A DNA stretch of 64,000 bases from Bacteroides oleiciplenus YIT 12058 (GTDB lineage: Bacteria > Bacteroidota > Bacteroidia > Bacteroidales > Bacteroidaceae): positions 1,624,816 to 1,688,815 of the forward strand of contig NZ_JH992940.1 of assembly GCF_000315485.1 (NCBI RefSeq), written 5' to 3'. Every line of letters begins with the position of its first letter. Positions within the stretch are counted from its first letter, which is position 1. Below are positions 36,937-47,634 of this stretch, one piece after another. The notes beneath the pieces are model-generated. The model saw only the letters and a program-made list of their open reading frames with translations, searched no databases and was not told the DNA's origin. The translations under genes were made by a program, and so were the position numbers.

Positions 36937-38664
36937 ATGAAGAATTGGATTCTATTTTTGGCAATCAGTCTCATTACATTCGGACATGCAAATGCTCAGA
37001 AAAGTATATTGCAAAAGCAAGGTACTGCTACGCAATTGGTGGTAGACGGTAAACCTTTTCTTATTTTAGGCGGTGAATTAGGAAATTCATCTGCTGCCTG
37101 CACAGAAGATATCGAACGAATCTTCCCGAAACTACAACGTATGGGACTGAACACGGTACTCGTTCCGGCATACTGGGATTTGACCGAGCCTCAAGAAGGT
37201 CAATTTGACTTCACTCTCACGGACAAAATCATCGACCAAGCACGGCTAAACGGTCTGAAAGTAATCTTCCTCTGGTTCGGAGCTTGGAAGAACTCCATGA
37301 GTTGCTACGCTCCCCTTTGGTTCAAAGAAAACTATAAGAAATATCCGCGCGCCTATACGCAAAGCGGAAAGCCACTTGAAATAGCCAGCGCATTCTCCGA
37401 AAATGTTTATCAGGCAGACAGCCGCGCTTTTTCTCAATGGATGAGACACATTGCATCCATTGATAAAGAGGAAGGCACCGTCATCATGATACAGATAGAG
37501 AATGAGATAGGTATGTTGGAAGATGCAAGGGATTACTCCAAGGAAGCCAACGCGCAGTTCAATGCTCCGGTACCCGCGGAACTAATGAATTTCCTGCAAA
37601 AGAACAAAAAAACGCTCCATCCTGAGATGCTTCAAAAATGGGAAAACCAAGGATGCAAGAAACAAGGCACTTGGCAGGAAGTCTTCGGAGCTGATATCTA
37701 TACCGACGAACTTTTTATGGCTTGGCACTATGCCCGCTACGTGGAGAGAATGGCACAGGAAGCCCGGTCTATTTATAATGTTCCGCTTTATGTGAATGCT
37801 GCCATGAACAGCCGCAACCGTAAACCTGGTGAATACCCCTCTGCCGGTCCGTTGGCACACCTTGTCGATATATGGCATTGCGGAGCCCCTAGCATTGATT
37901 TACTAGCACCCGACCTGTACGATAATGGTTTCACAGAGTGGGTGGCCAAATATAAACTGCACAACAACCCGTTGTTCATCCCCGAAATAAAACTAACAGA
38001 TAATAACGGTGTAAGAGCCTTCTACATCTTCGGTGAACACGACGCCATCGGCATTAGTCCGTTTTCCATTGAAGATGGTTCCGACTCCCCTAACACTCCG
38101 TTGGTGAAAAGCTATAAAACATTGAAAGAGTTAATGCCACTCCTGAGCAAATTTCAAGGTAAAGGGGCAACGAAAGGACTGCTCTTCGATCAGGAAAACA
38201 AAGAAAGTGTCCTCTATCAGGATGATTTAAAAATAATCTGCCGCCACTTCTTTACCCTTCCCTGGGATCCGCGCGCCAGAGATGGCAGCACATGGCCCGA
38301 AGGCGGCGGTATCTTGCTGAAACTTGCTCCGAATGAATATATCGTGGCAGGCAGTGGCATCGTCATTGAGTTTGAAAAGGCTACTGAAAATCAAACCAAG
38401 GTACAGGCTTTGGGGGAAGACGGTTTCGCTCAAGCAGGAAGAAAGGGGGAAAAGGTGATTAGTGATGGAGTGGTAAGTGATAAGCAGGTATGGAAGGGAG
38501 CACGTTGCGGCATCGGCTCGGTAGACGAGGTGAAAGTGAACAAAGACAGCACTTTCTCTTATATCCGCCGCCTGAACGGTGACCAAGACCATCAAGGACG
38601 CCATGTACGCATCTCCGTGGGAGACTTTCGCATCCTGCACGTGAAATTATATGAGTATAAGTAG
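36937..38664 (+). CDS. GH35 family glycosidase with DUF5597-type C-terminus
   Basis: 575 residues with signal peptide (FGHANAQ), therefore periplasmic or surface. The TIM barrel (~25-390) fits GH35: MGLNTVLVPAYWDLTEPQEG, IQIENEIGM with the acid/base Glu (~188), and LFIPEIK with the nucleophile Glu (~350). The C-terminal ~170 residues match the DUF5597 type of beta-sandwich. GH35 enzymes are beta-galactosidases; in a xylan locus it may remove beta-linked galactose from arabinoxylan side chains, though that is inferred. It is the first gene of the plus-strand operon, right behind the 21-bp-spaced operator candidate. Confidence 0.82.
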   Translation: MKNWILFLAISLITFGHANAQKSILQKQGTATQLVVDGKPFLILGGELGNSSAACTEDIERIFPKLQRMGLNTVLVPAYWDLTEPQEGQFDFTLTDKIIDQARLNGLKVIFLWFGAWKNSMSCYAPLWFKENYKKYPRAYTQSGKPLEIASAFSENVYQADSRAFSQWMRHIASIDKEEGTVIMIQIENEIGMLEDARDYSKEANAQFNAPVPAELMNFLQKNKKTLHPEMLQKWENQGCKKQGTWQEVFGADIYTDELFMAWHYARYVERMAQEARSIYNVPLYVNAAMNSRNRKPGEYPSAGPLAHLVDIWHCGAPSIDLLAPDLYDNGFTEWVAKYKLHNNPLFIPEIKLTDNNGVRAFYIFGEHDAIGISPFSIEDGSDSPNTPLVKSYKTLKELMPLLSKFQGKGATKGLLFDQENKESVLYQDDLKIICRHFFTLPWDPRARDGSTWPEGGGILLKLAPNEYIVAGSGIVIEFEKATENQTKVQALGEDGFAQAGRKGEKVISDGVVSDKQVWKGARCGIGSVDEVKVNKDSTFSYIRRLNGDQDHQGRHVRISVGDFRILHVKLYEYK

Positions 38665-38681
38665 TAGATAGATTTTAAGAT

Positions 38682-39201
38682 ATGAATAAGGTTAGTTACA
38701 ATAAAGTTAGGTTGAGTCTGGCAGTGCTGCTTTGTCTTTGTACCATTTCCATGGTGGATGCAAAGGTAAAGCTGCCTGCCTTGATTTCTGACAGAATGGT
38801 ACTGCAACGCGAGCAATCCATCAAAGTATGGGGCATGGCAGATGCAGGAAAAAACACAGTGACCACACGCCTAATCAGCAACAGCGGATATCCCCACTTC
38901 GTGCAAGAGAAACCGTATAAGATTATCTGCGGAAACGAAGAAGCGAGCCTGCTGGGAGAATGGAAATACAGGTTGGGGGCCGCCTCCCGCTCTGGGAATG
39001 ATGTTCTTCTGCTATAAGCCGATATGCCTGTACAATGCCATGATTGCCGACTGGCACCGCACATTCAACAATCCGGGACTACCTTTCCATATCGTTGAAC
39101 TGGCAGACTTCCTGCCGAAAGATGATATAGGTGGTCGTCAGGCTTGGGCTGAGATGCGCAGGGAGCAGGCACGGGTGACCGAAACGATCATTAACAACTG
39201 A
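38682..39201 (+). pseudogene. Decayed SGNH esterase (sialate O-acetylesterase / acetylxylan esterase type)
   Basis: An intact signal peptide and start (VKLPALISDRMVLQRE, IKVWGMADAGK) match the N-terminus of the sialate O-acetylesterase-like family. The frame then reaches LLGEWKYRLGA, a mid-protein motif, long before its normal place, and stops at 39015-39017. In another frame (from 38998) CYKPICLYNAMIADWHRT, LPFHIVELADFLP and WAEMRREQARV continue the family, ending at 39201. The catalytic block with GVIWYQGES is missing, apparently deleted between two MIA-like words, and much of the mid-region is gone too. So at least two deletions plus a frameshift. Its deacetylase job is covered by the CE6 domain at 52253-55477. 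Confidence 0.8.
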
Positions 39202-39225
39202 TAATTAATAACTGAAAATATAATC

Positions 39226-40722
39226 ATGAATGCACTAAGTCAGAAAGTGTCTATGGCCGAAAAAATCGGTTATAGTTTAGGAGATTGCTCTGCGAACCTC
39301 GTGTTCCAGATGATGATGATTTACCAAACCAAGTTCTATACCGATGTCTTCGGTCTGGAAGGTGCCATTGCCGGGTCGGTCATGCTGATTGCCCGCATTG
39401 TAGACGCTTTTGTCGACCCAACCGTAGGTATACTGTCCGACCGGACACGGAGTAAATGGGGAAAATACCGTCCGTGGGTACTTTGGACAGCACTACCGTT
39501 TATGGTATTCTATGTACTGGCATTCTACAATCCGGGCATCGAAGATAAGGGACTGGTAGCAGTATATGCAACTATCTCTTATACCTTATTAATGACACTG
39601 TATTCCTTTAATAATACGCCGTATGCATCGCTGGGTGGTGTAATGTCGAGCGACATCAAGGAGCGCACAAGCATTACTTCCATCCGCTTTGTGGCCGCTA
39701 CCATCGCACAATTCGTCGTACAAGGTCTGACGCTGCCGTTAGTAAGCAAGTTTGCAGGCGAAAGCGGTGACAAAGGACATGGCTGGTTATGCACCATTTC
39801 CTTGTTTGCAGTAATCGGTTTCGTATTTCTGGTCATTACTTTCTTCTCCAGTCGCGAACGCATCACGCCACCGGCAAATCAGAAAACCGATACCAAGAAA
39901 GACATCAAGGATGTATTCAAGAATATCCCCTGGAGAGCCATGTTTATCCTGACCCTCTTCCTTTTCACCACCCTTGCCATGTGGGGGAGCGCCATGAACT
40001 ACTATTTTGAGAATTATGTAGATGCCGGTGCACTGTATGCATTCCTCGATAAACTCGGACTGGTAGCTACGCAGGCTAGTGACAGTGTAGGATATACGAT
40101 ATTGAACGCGTTCGGGCTCATTGTCAGTAGTCCTGAAAAAGCCTATGAAGTAGGCTTCGGTGTATTCAATATGCTGGGAGCTATCGTACAGTTCTTCGGC
40201 GTAATCTTCCTGTCTGGTTTTCTCGCCAACCGCTTCGGAAAGAAATCGGTGTTTATTATTTGTCTGGCATTGACGGCATTGTTCACGGCATTTTTCTACT
40301 TCCCCAACGAAACGGATGTGGAAACGATGTTTGTGCTAAACTTCCTGAAGAGTCTGGCGTATGCACCTACCGTTCCGTTGCTTTGGGCAATGATTGCCGA
40401 CGTGGCGGACCACTCGGAATACGTGAACCATCGTCGGGCGACAGGATTCGTGTTTGCCGGCGTAGTATTTGCATTGAAGGCCGGTTTGGGCATAGGTGGT
40501 GCTATTCTGGGTTTCCTGCTTTCCGGCTTTGGATACGTATCGGGTGCAGGTGTGGCACAAAGCGATTTGGCTATTCATGGTATTGTACTTTCATCCAGCA
40601 TCATCCCAGCAGTGACGTTCCTGATTGGTGTTATCGCACTATGGTTCTACCCCATCACAAAGAAGTATAATGAACAGATACAGGCGGAACTGACAGAGCG
40701 CAGGGAAAAGGCAGACTATTAG
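39226..40722 (+). CDS. GPH-family sugar:cation symporter (xyloside/xylo-oligosaccharide transporter)
   Basis: 498-residue inner-membrane transporter with about 12 segments, of the glycoside-pentoside-hexuronide family (XynB/XylP/MelB-like). Family motifs: EKIGYSLGDCSANLVFQ, the acidic helix IVDAFVDPTVGILSDRTRSKWGKYRPW, and DVADHSEYVNHRRATGFVF. A long insertion of ~80 residues lies between TM6 and TM8. It would import xylose-containing disaccharides or aldobiouronic products from the periplasm to the cytoplasmic GH43 and dehydrogenase encoded next. Substrate inferred from context. Confidence 0.88.
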   Translation: MNALSQKVSMAEKIGYSLGDCSANLVFQMMMIYQTKFYTDVFGLEGAIAGSVMLIARIVDAFVDPTVGILSDRTRSKWGKYRPWVLWTALPFMVFYVLAFYNPGIEDKGLVAVYATISYTLLMTLYSFNNTPYASLGGVMSSDIKERTSITSIRFVAATIAQFVVQGLTLPLVSKFAGESGDKGHGWLCTISLFAVIGFVFLVITFFSSRERITPPANQKTDTKKDIKDVFKNIPWRAMFILTLFLFTTLAMWGSAMNYYFENYVDAGALYAFLDKLGLVATQASDSVGYTILNAFGLIVSSPEKAYEVGFGVFNMLGAIVQFFGVIFLSGFLANRFGKKSVFIICLALTALFTAFFYFPNETDVETMFVLNFLKSLAYAPTVPLLWAMIADVADHSEYVNHRRATGFVFAGVVFALKAGLGIGGAILGFLLSGFGYVSGAGVAQSDLAIHGIVLSSSIIPAVTFLIGVIALWFYPITKKYNEQIQAELTERREKADY

Positions 40723-40792
40723 CGCCATTGCGCAATGGTAAGCTAAAAGCGAGCTATATGGCAAATATCAAATTAATCAAAGTATAACAATA

Positions 40793-43498
40793 ATGAATTT
40801 TAGAAACATAATACCTGTACTATTCGCCCTCATCGCCTTGTCTGCCTGTAGCGGAGGCAATCAGCCCGTAGCTGTCGATCCGACACTGAAAGGCATCCTC
40901 GGCGATAAATTCCTCGTTGGTGTCGCCCTCAACTCCGAACAAGCAGCTGGGCGCGACACCAGTGCAGTCCGTATCGTGCAGCGCCACTTTAATTCCATCG
41001 TGGCAGAAAACTGCATGAAAAGCGAAGTTATTCATCCCGAAGAAGATCGTTATGACTTTACCCTGGCGGACGAGTTCGTCAAGTTCGGTGAAGAGAATGG
41101 GATGTTTATCATCGGACACTGCTTGATATGGCACTCGCAATTATCGCCGTGGCTCTGTGTGGACGCTGATGGGAAGAATGTATCACCCGAAGTACTGAAA
41201 CAACGGATAAAAGACCACATCTACACCATCGTAGGACGCTATAAAGGTCGCGTCAAAGGCTGGGATGTAGTGAACGAAGCAATCGAAGGAGATGGAAGTT
41301 ACCGTAAAAGTAAGTTCTATGAAATATTGGGCGAAGAATACATTCCGCTGGCTTTCCAATTTGCTCATGAAGCCGATCCGGATGCGGAACTATATTACAA
41401 TGACTACGGCATGCATGAACCTGGGCGACGTGACGGCGTTGTACGTATGATCCGTGCACTGAAAGAGAAGGGGCTACGTGTAGATGCCATCGGCATGCAG
41501 GGACACATGGGACTGGACTATCCAAGCATTGGCGATTATGAGACCAGCATCCTGGCTTTCGCTGCAACAGGTGCCAAGATAATGATAACAGAATGGGATA
41601 TGAGCGCCCTCCCTACACTGAACCGCGGAGCGAACATCGCTGACAAAGTAGCTTTTGAGAAAGCTCTGAATCCTTATCCGGAAGCTCTTCCGGACAGTGT
41701 ATCGCACCTATGGAATGCCCGCATGAAGTCGTTCATGGAACTTTTCATAAAGCACTCAGATGTTATTACGCGCGTAACAGCATGGGGAGTATCAGACTCT
41801 GATTCCTGGAAGAATAATTGGCCTATGGTCGGAAGACGCGAGTATCCGTTGCTTTTCGACCGCTCATACCAGCCCAAACCTTTTCTGAAGGAGATATTGC
41901 AGCCTAAGAAAGCTGTATTCGATGAGTTTATCTATACTGTGACTTCTAAAGGTGCGGATAAAGTAGCCGAAAAGCCAAACATCCCCGGTATGCTGAATCC
42001 TATCTTACCGGGCTGCTACCCCGACCCCAGTATCTGTCGCGTAGGAAATGATTATTATATGGTCAATTCCTCTTTCGCCTTTTTCCCCGGCGTGCCTATC
42101 TGGCACAGTACGGACCTGATAAACTGGAAACAACTGGGCTATGTCCTCAACCGTCCGTCGCAACTGCCCATGTATGACGGTCTGCGCATCAGCGGCGGTA
42201 TCTATGCCCCGGACATCAAGTATAATCCGCACAATGGGTTATTCTACATGATAACCACTGCCGTAGATGGCGGAGGCAATTTCTTCGTCACTACCAATGA
42301 TCCGAAGAAATGCAATTGGAGCGATCCCACATTCTTACCCGAAGTGGGTGGCATCGACCCCGGTTTCCTCTTTGACGAAGATGGAAAAGCATACATCGTA
42401 AACAACGACGCCCCAGCCGGAAAGCCGGAATACAGCGGTCATCGTGCCATCTGGATACGTGAATTCGACTGGAAAAACGGCTGCATCGTGGGAAAACAGA
42501 AGATGATTATCGACGGAGGTGTAGATAAATCGCAACATCCCGTCTGGATAGAAGGTCCGCACCTTTACCACATCAACGGTACTTATTATCTGATGGCCGC
42601 CGAAGGTGGAACAGGACCTAACCATTCGGAAGTAGTCTTTACCTCCGAATCGCCATTCGGTCCTTTCAAACCCTGTTCCATCAACCCGATACTGACGCAA
42701 CGCGGGCTGCCGGACAACCGTCCTAATCCCATCACCTGCGTCGGCCATGCCGACCTCGTGCAGGCACCCGAAGGCGATTGGTATGCTGTCTTCCTCGGCG
42801 TTCGTCCCTACAACGGCGAGCACGATGTAATGGGGCGCGAAACATTCTTGTTGCCTGTTACCTGGAAAGATAATCAACCTGTTATTCTGCCTGAAGGTGA
42901 AACCATCACCTATACGACAGACCGCCCTTACGGTCCTACCCCACTCTGGACGACCGACGGATTGGCTCCGGAAGCCTTCTTCATCCGTACCCCGCTGGTG
43001 TCTTGCTATGCAATAAGTGGTAAAGGCCAACTCACACTGACCGCCAGCAGCAGTGACCTCAACGACAAACGACAACCCGCCGCCATTGGCCGTTGGATAA
43101 ATAACTGGACATTCACTGCCCAAACTGCCCTCAACTTCACACCCGGGCAACAAGGAGATTTTGCAGGTATCACCTGTTTTCACGATGATTATTGCTATAT
43201 TCGCTTTGGAAAAACATTGGATAAGGAAGGTAAGCCTATGCTATCACTGGAAGCATACAGCCGTGGAAAGCTCTGCAATCAGGCAAGCGCTACCCTGCCC
43301 CAGCCCAATGGAAAGATATATCTGAAAGTAGAAGGAAACGATGCCGTGAATTATACTTTCAGTTATGCCACCAGCCCCAAAGGCAATTGGACACAAGTAG
43401 GCGAACCTGTTTCCGCCGACCTGATAAGCACACAGACTGCCGGCGGTTTCACCGGTACGATGGTGGGCATTTACGCAACAGGAAACTATCATAATTAA
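40793..43498 (+). CDS. GH10-GH43 fusion: endo-xylanase plus beta-xylosidase/arabinofuranosidase
   Basis: 901-residue lipoprotein (LIALSAC, Cys about 20). The GH10 domain (~35-370) has WDVVNEA (acid/base Glu ~161) and ITEWDM (nucleophile Glu ~267). The GH43 domain (~398-700) has base Asp in YPDPS (~410), pKa Asp in GIDPGF (~523) and acid Glu in WIEGPHL (~588). A beta-sandwich follows (~720-900). It could shorten xylo-oligosaccharides and remove xylose or arabinose in one polypeptide. The GH10 half is a close paralogue of the stand-alone GH10 at 61018-62133, e.g. both contain VAENCMKS and HPEE. It is 70 bp after the transporter gene. Confidence 0.92.
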   Translation: MNFRNIIPVLFALIALSACSGGNQPVAVDPTLKGILGDKFLVGVALNSEQAAGRDTSAVRIVQRHFNSIVAENCMKSEVIHPEEDRYDFTLADEFVKFGEENGMFIIGHCLIWHSQLSPWLCVDADGKNVSPEVLKQRIKDHIYTIVGRYKGRVKGWDVVNEAIEGDGSYRKSKFYEILGEEYIPLAFQFAHEADPDAELYYNDYGMHEPGRRDGVVRMIRALKEKGLRVDAIGMQGHMGLDYPSIGDYETSILAFAATGAKIMITEWDMSALPTLNRGANIADKVAFEKALNPYPEALPDSVSHLWNARMKSFMELFIKHSDVITRVTAWGVSDSDSWKNNWPMVGRREYPLLFDRSYQPKPFLKEILQPKKAVFDEFIYTVTSKGADKVAEKPNIPGMLNPILPGCYPDPSICRVGNDYYMVNSSFAFFPGVPIWHSTDLINWKQLGYVLNRPSQLPMYDGLRISGGIYAPDIKYNPHNGLFYMITTAVDGGGNFFVTTNDPKKCNWSDPTFLPEVGGIDPGFLFDEDGKAYIVNNDAPAGKPEYSGHRAIWIREFDWKNGCIVGKQKMIIDGGVDKSQHPVWIEGPHLYHINGTYYLMAAEGGTGPNHSEVVFTSESPFGPFKPCSINPILTQRGLPDNRPNPITCVGHADLVQAPEGDWYAVFLGVRPYNGEHDVMGRETFLLPVTWKDNQPVILPEGETITYTTDRPYGPTPLWTTDGLAPEAFFIRTPLVSCYAISGKGQLTLTASSSDLNDKRQPAAIGRWINNWTFTAQTALNFTPGQQGDFAGITCFHDDYCYIRFGKTLDKEGKPMLSLEAYSRGKLCNQASATLPQPNGKIYLKVEGNDAVNYTFSYATSPKGNWTQVGEPVSADLISTQTAGGFTGTMVGIYATGNYHN

Positions 43499-43530
43499 CA
43501 AACAAGAAGAACCCTTAAAATTATACAATC

Positions 43531-44508
43531 ATGAAGAAAGAAAAAAGATACTTAGTACCCGGAGATTATATGGCAGACCCTGCCGTTCACGTATTCAACG
43601 ACCGCCTTTACATCTATCCGTCGCACGACTGGGAAAGTGGTATCCCCGAGAATGACAACGGCGACCACTTCAATATGAAAGACTATCACGTCTTCTCTAC
43701 CGACGATCCGATGCACGGAGAAATCACAGACCATGGTCTTGTACTCACCACCGAAGATATTCCTTGGGCCGGACGCCAACTCTGGGACTGTGACGTAGCA
43801 GAGAAAGATAGCAAATACTATATGTACTTCCCTCTGAAAGACCAAAACGACATCTTCCGTATCGGCGTTGCCATCAGCGACTGTCCCGAAGGTCCGTTCA
43901 CTCCCCAGCCTGACCCGATGCGCGGAAGCTACAGCATGGACCCTGCCATACTGAATGACGGCGACGGCAACTATTATATGTACTTCGGCGGTCTCTGGGG
44001 CGGACAACTGCAACGTTACCGTGACAACAAAGCCCTGGAAAGCGGTGCTACTTTCCCTGCAGACAATGAACCGTCCATCCCTGCACGCGTTGCCAAACTC
44101 AGTGCAGACATGCTGCAATTCGCCGAAGAGCCTAAAGCTGTAGTTATTCTGGACGAAAACGGCAAACCGCTGACTGCCGGAGATAACGACCGACGTTTCT
44201 TTGAAGCCTCCTGGATGCACAAGTACAACGGCAAGTATTACTTCTCCTACTCCACCGGAGATACCCATCGCTTGTGCTATGCCATCGGCGACAACCCATA
44301 CGGTCCATTCACCTATCAGGGCGTCATCCTCACCCCGGTAGTAGGCTGGACCACCCATCATGCCATTGTGGAATACAAAGGCAAATGGTATCTGTTCCAC
44401 CACGACAGTGTGCCTTCCGGCGGACGCACCTGGTTACGCAGCCTGAAAGTTTGTGAACTGGAATACGATGCCGACGGACGTATCATTACCATCGAAGGAC
44501 TTGATTAA
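43531..44508 (+). CDS. Cytoplasmic GH43 (subfamily 1-like) beta-xylosidase
   Basis: 325 residues without a signal peptide, so intracellular. The five-bladed GH43 propeller residues are visible: base Asp16 in MADPAV, pKa modulator Asp ~137 in SMDPAIL, acid Glu ~224 in FFEASWMHKY. It fits GH43_1-type enzymes, which act mainly as beta-xylosidases, sometimes with arabinofuranosidase side activity. It probably splits xylobiose or larger xylosides brought in by the GPH symporter upstream. It starts 33 bp after the GH10-GH43 gene and is followed 16 bp later by the dehydrogenase. Confidence 0.88.
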   Translation: MKKEKRYLVPGDYMADPAVHVFNDRLYIYPSHDWESGIPENDNGDHFNMKDYHVFSTDDPMHGEITDHGLVLTTEDIPWAGRQLWDCDVAEKDSKYYMYFPLKDQNDIFRIGVAISDCPEGPFTPQPDPMRGSYSMDPAILNDGDGNYYMYFGGLWGGQLQRYRDNKALESGATFPADNEPSIPARVAKLSADMLQFAEEPKAVVILDENGKPLTAGDNDRRFFEASWMHKYNGKYYFSYSTGDTHRLCYAIGDNPYGPFTYQGVILTPVVGWTTHHAIVEYKGKWYLFHHDSVPSGGRTWLRSLKVCELEYDADGRIITIEGLD

Positions 44509-44523
44509 CCGACAATCAACCAT

Positions 44524-45504
44524 ATGGATACAGTAAAAATAGGAATCATAGGTACCGGATGGATTGCTGAGAAGATGGCAATCACCCTCATGGGAATGAA
44601 AGGTGTGGAAGCTTACGCAGTTGCTTCCCGCCAGTTACAAACCGCCCGCGACTTTGCCGAAAAGTGGGGATTCACCCGTGCCTACGGTTCCTATGAAGAG
44701 ATGCTTGCTGATGAAAAGGTGGAGTTGGTATACATTGCCACTCCTCATTCACATCACTATGAACATGCACGCATGAGTTTGCTACATGACAAAGCGGTAT
44801 TGTGCGAGAAAGCATTTACCTCCAATGCCCGCCAGGCAGAAGAATTACTGAATCTTGCCAAAGAAAAGAATCTCTTCATCACCGAAGCCATCTGGACACG
44901 CTACATGCCTTTGTCTCAAACCATCAACGAAATCATAGCAAGCGACATCATTGGGCGCCCCATGACATTATCTGCCAATCTGGGTTATCCTATCGGCAAC
45001 CGCGAACGGCTCCGGCAACCCGCTCTTTCAGGCGGAGCTTTACTCGACCTGGGAGTATATACGCTGAACTTCGCCTCCATGATATTCGGCACCGAGATTG
45101 AGAATATCGCTTCAACCTGCATTAAGACTGACACAGGAGTGGATGCCCAAAACAGCATAACCCTCATCTTCAAAGATGGAAAAATCGCCGTACTGCATAG
45201 CACCATGCTGAGCATGACCGACCGCCAGGGTATTATCTCCGGAGAAAAAGGACACATAATTGTAGAGAACATCAATAATCCGCAACGGGTTACGGTAGTG
45301 ACGGAAGATTACCAAACCATAGCCGTCTACAACTGCCCTCCACAAATCACCGGATATGAATATCAGGTATATGCTTCTATAGATGCCCTGAAGAACAGGT
45401 GGCTCGAATCGCCTTTCATGCCTCATGCCGAAACCTTGCGCATCATGCGCCTGATGGATAACCTGCGTAAAGAATGGGGTGTACGCTACCCCTCTGACGA
45501 ATGA
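44524..45504 (+). CDS. Gfo/Idh/MocA family oxidoreductase (xylose/dihydrodiol dehydrogenase-like)
   Basis: 326 residues, cytoplasmic. The Rossmann NAD(P) site GIIGTGWIAEKM is at the N-terminus, and the catalytic block VLCEKAFTSNARQAEELL plus EAIWTRYMP are characteristic of the dimeric dihydrodiol dehydrogenase / NADP-D-xylose dehydrogenase branch. In this position, after the GH43 xylosidase and before GH67, it may oxidise a released sugar such as xylose to xylonolactone or act on a uronic acid; substrate is not decidable here. It ends 28 bp before the GH67 gene. Confidence 0.8.
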   Translation: MDTVKIGIIGTGWIAEKMAITLMGMKGVEAYAVASRQLQTARDFAEKWGFTRAYGSYEEMLADEKVELVYIATPHSHHYEHARMSLLHDKAVLCEKAFTSNARQAEELLNLAKEKNLFITEAIWTRYMPLSQTINEIIASDIIGRPMTLSANLGYPIGNRERLRQPALSGGALLDLGVYTLNFASMIFGTEIENIASTCIKTDTGVDAQNSITLIFKDGKIAVLHSTMLSMTDRQGIISGEKGHIIVENINNPQRVTVVTEDYQTIAVYNCPPQITGYEYQVYASIDALKNRWLESPFMPHAETLRIMRLMDNLRKEWGVRYPSDE

Positions 45505-45532
45505 ATGAATAACCAATCAACAATTCTTATTT

Positions 45533-47566
45533 ATGAAGAAAGTACTTTCCCTACTCTTTATGATATGCTTTCTGCTTCCCGTTTCAGCCGAGAACGGCAG
45601 TCGCCTGTGGCTCCGATACTCCACAGACGGGAATGCAACCATATCCTGCAACAAGCAATCGCCCATGCTGGACATCGCCACCACCGAGTTGCGCAAAGCC
45701 TGGAAAGGCATGCCCGTTACATTAATCCTCCAGCGCAACAAAGAAACACGTGCTTTAGGTGAAGAAGGATATTGCCTCCTCACTTCAGATAACGGCCAAA
45801 AGATAACCATCACCTCCGCCGGAGAGCGCGGTCTGCTTTACGGAGCCTTCCACCTGCTGAGGCTGCAAGATACCGGTGCAGAAAACTTCTCTAAACTGAA
45901 TATCAAAGAAAGTCCCACTTACGACCTGCGCATCCTCAACCACTGGGATAATCTGGACCGCAGCATTGAACGGGGTTATGCCGGACGGTCTTTATGGGAC
46001 TGGGAAGCCCTGCCTTCCACCCTCTCCGACCGCTATGCGGACTATGCCCGCGCCAACGCTTCCATCGGCATCAACGGCACAGTCATCAACAACGTAAATG
46101 CCTCCTCACAAATCCTTTCCACCGAATATCTGGAGAAAGTAAAAGCACTGGCAGATGTATTCCGCCCGTACGGCATTCGCGTGTATCTCTCCATTAACTT
46201 CGCTTCCCCTATGCAATTAGGAGGTCTTTCCACCGCCGACCCGCTGGATAAAGAAGTCATCGCCTGGTGGAAGAACAAAACAAAAGAAATCTACCGCCTC
46301 ATCCCCGACTTCGGCGGCTTCCTCGTGAAAGCCAATTCCGAAGGGCAACCCGGCCCGTGCGACTTTAACCGCACCCATGCCGAAGGTGCCAACATGCTGG
46401 CGGATGCCGTGAAACCTTACAAAGGCATTATCATGTGGCGTGCCTTCGTTTATAGCCCCAGCGATGCCGATCGCGCCAAACAGGCTTATCTGGAATTCCA
46501 GCCGCTGGACGGGCAATTCCGCAATAACGTCATCGTACAGATAAAGAACGGTCCGGTGGATTTCCAACCGCGCGAACCATACAGTCCCCTGTTCGGTGCC
46601 ATGCCCAAGACCGCACAGATGGTCGAATTCCAGATTACACAAGAATATCTGGGCTTCTCCAATCATCTTGCCTATCTTGCTCCGATGTGGAAGGAATTTT
46701 TCGATTTCGTACAACCTTCTTCATTGAAAGCAATGGCAGGCGTTGCCAATATCGGAACAGATGCCAACTGGTGCGGACATCCCTTTGCACAGTCCAACTG
46801 GTATGCTTTCGGCCGCCTCGCCTGGAATCCTGAGCTATCTTCCGGAGCAATAGCGGAAGAATGGTTGAAACAGACATTCTTTGATGCGCACAACCCTCAG
46901 CACGCCCCCATTGCCCATGAAGTATGGCAAATGATGATGCAAAGCCGTGAAGCTGTAGTAGACTACATGATGCCCCTCGGCCTCCACCATCTTTTTGCCT
47001 GGGGACATCATTACGGTCCCGAGCCCTGGTGTGATATTCCCGGTGCACGCCCCGACTGGATGCCCTCTTATTATCACAAAGCTGATAAAGCTGGAATCGG
47101 CTTCGACCGCAGCCATACCGGAAGTAATGCCACCGCCCAGTATCCCGACTCGCTTTGCCATCTCTACGATGACATCAATACTTGTCCGGATGAATACCTG
47201 CTTTGGTTCCACCATGCTCCATGGAATCACACCATGCAAAGCGGACGTACACTCTGGGATGAACTCTGCTTCCGCTACGACAGAGGTGTGCAGCAAGTCA
47301 GAAGTTTTCAAAGAAAATGGGACCTAACAGAGAATTATATCGACATGGAACGTTTCAAAGACGTGCAGTCACGCCTGAAAATACAGGCGCGTGATGCCAC
47401 ATGGTGGAAAGATGCCTGCCTGCTCTACTTCATGGAATATTCAGGTATGCGGATTCCTTACGACATCGAACGCCCGATACATGAATTGGATGACTTGAAA
47501 CAGGTGAAACTTCCGATTGACAACCACGAATGTCCTACAAGGGAGATGCTGAATGAAAGGAGATAA
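45533..47566 (+). CDS. GH67 alpha-glucuronidase
   Basis: 677 residues with signal peptide (CFLLPVSA), so periplasmic. It removes (4-O-methyl-)alpha-D-glucuronic acid from the non-reducing end xylose of short glucuronoxylan oligosaccharides. Family signature: ILNHWDNLDRSIERGYAGRS. The catalytic acid Glu in NSEGQPGP (~269), Asp in GPVDFQP (~342) and Glu in TQEYLG (~370) keep the spacing of the characterised enzyme GlcA67A (73 and 28 residues). Length fits the family. Last gene of the 36.9-47.6 kb operon, followed by a hairpin. Confidence 0.95.
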   Translation: MKKVLSLLFMICFLLPVSAENGSRLWLRYSTDGNATISCNKQSPMLDIATTELRKAWKGMPVTLILQRNKETRALGEEGYCLLTSDNGQKITITSAGERGLLYGAFHLLRLQDTGAENFSKLNIKESPTYDLRILNHWDNLDRSIERGYAGRSLWDWEALPSTLSDRYADYARANASIGINGTVINNVNASSQILSTEYLEKVKALADVFRPYGIRVYLSINFASPMQLGGLSTADPLDKEVIAWWKNKTKEIYRLIPDFGGFLVKANSEGQPGPCDFNRTHAEGANMLADAVKPYKGIIMWRAFVYSPSDADRAKQAYLEFQPLDGQFRNNVIVQIKNGPVDFQPREPYSPLFGAMPKTAQMVEFQITQEYLGFSNHLAYLAPMWKEFFDFVQPSSLKAMAGVANIGTDANWCGHPFAQSNWYAFGRLAWNPELSSGAIAEEWLKQTFFDAHNPQHAPIAHEVWQMMMQSREAVVDYMMPLGLHHLFAWGHHYGPEPWCDIPGARPDWMPSYYHKADKAGIGFDRSHTGSNATAQYPDSLCHLYDDINTCPDEYLLWFHHAPWNHTMQSGRTLWDELCFRYDRGVQQVRSFQRKWDLTENYIDMERFKDVQSRLKIQARDATWWKDACLLYFMEYSGMRIPYDIERPIHELDDLKQVKLPIDNHECPTREMLNERR

Positions 47567-47634
47567 TGAAACGGCAGAAAGTATCACGAAGCTTCTTCAA
47601 ATCTTCCTGCTCGTAAACAAAATGGGTTGAATTT

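Noticed and set aside
42335..43183. 282-codon minus-strand ORF opposite GH10-GH43
   Set aside because: Antisense shadow; the plus frame carries intact catalytic motifs.
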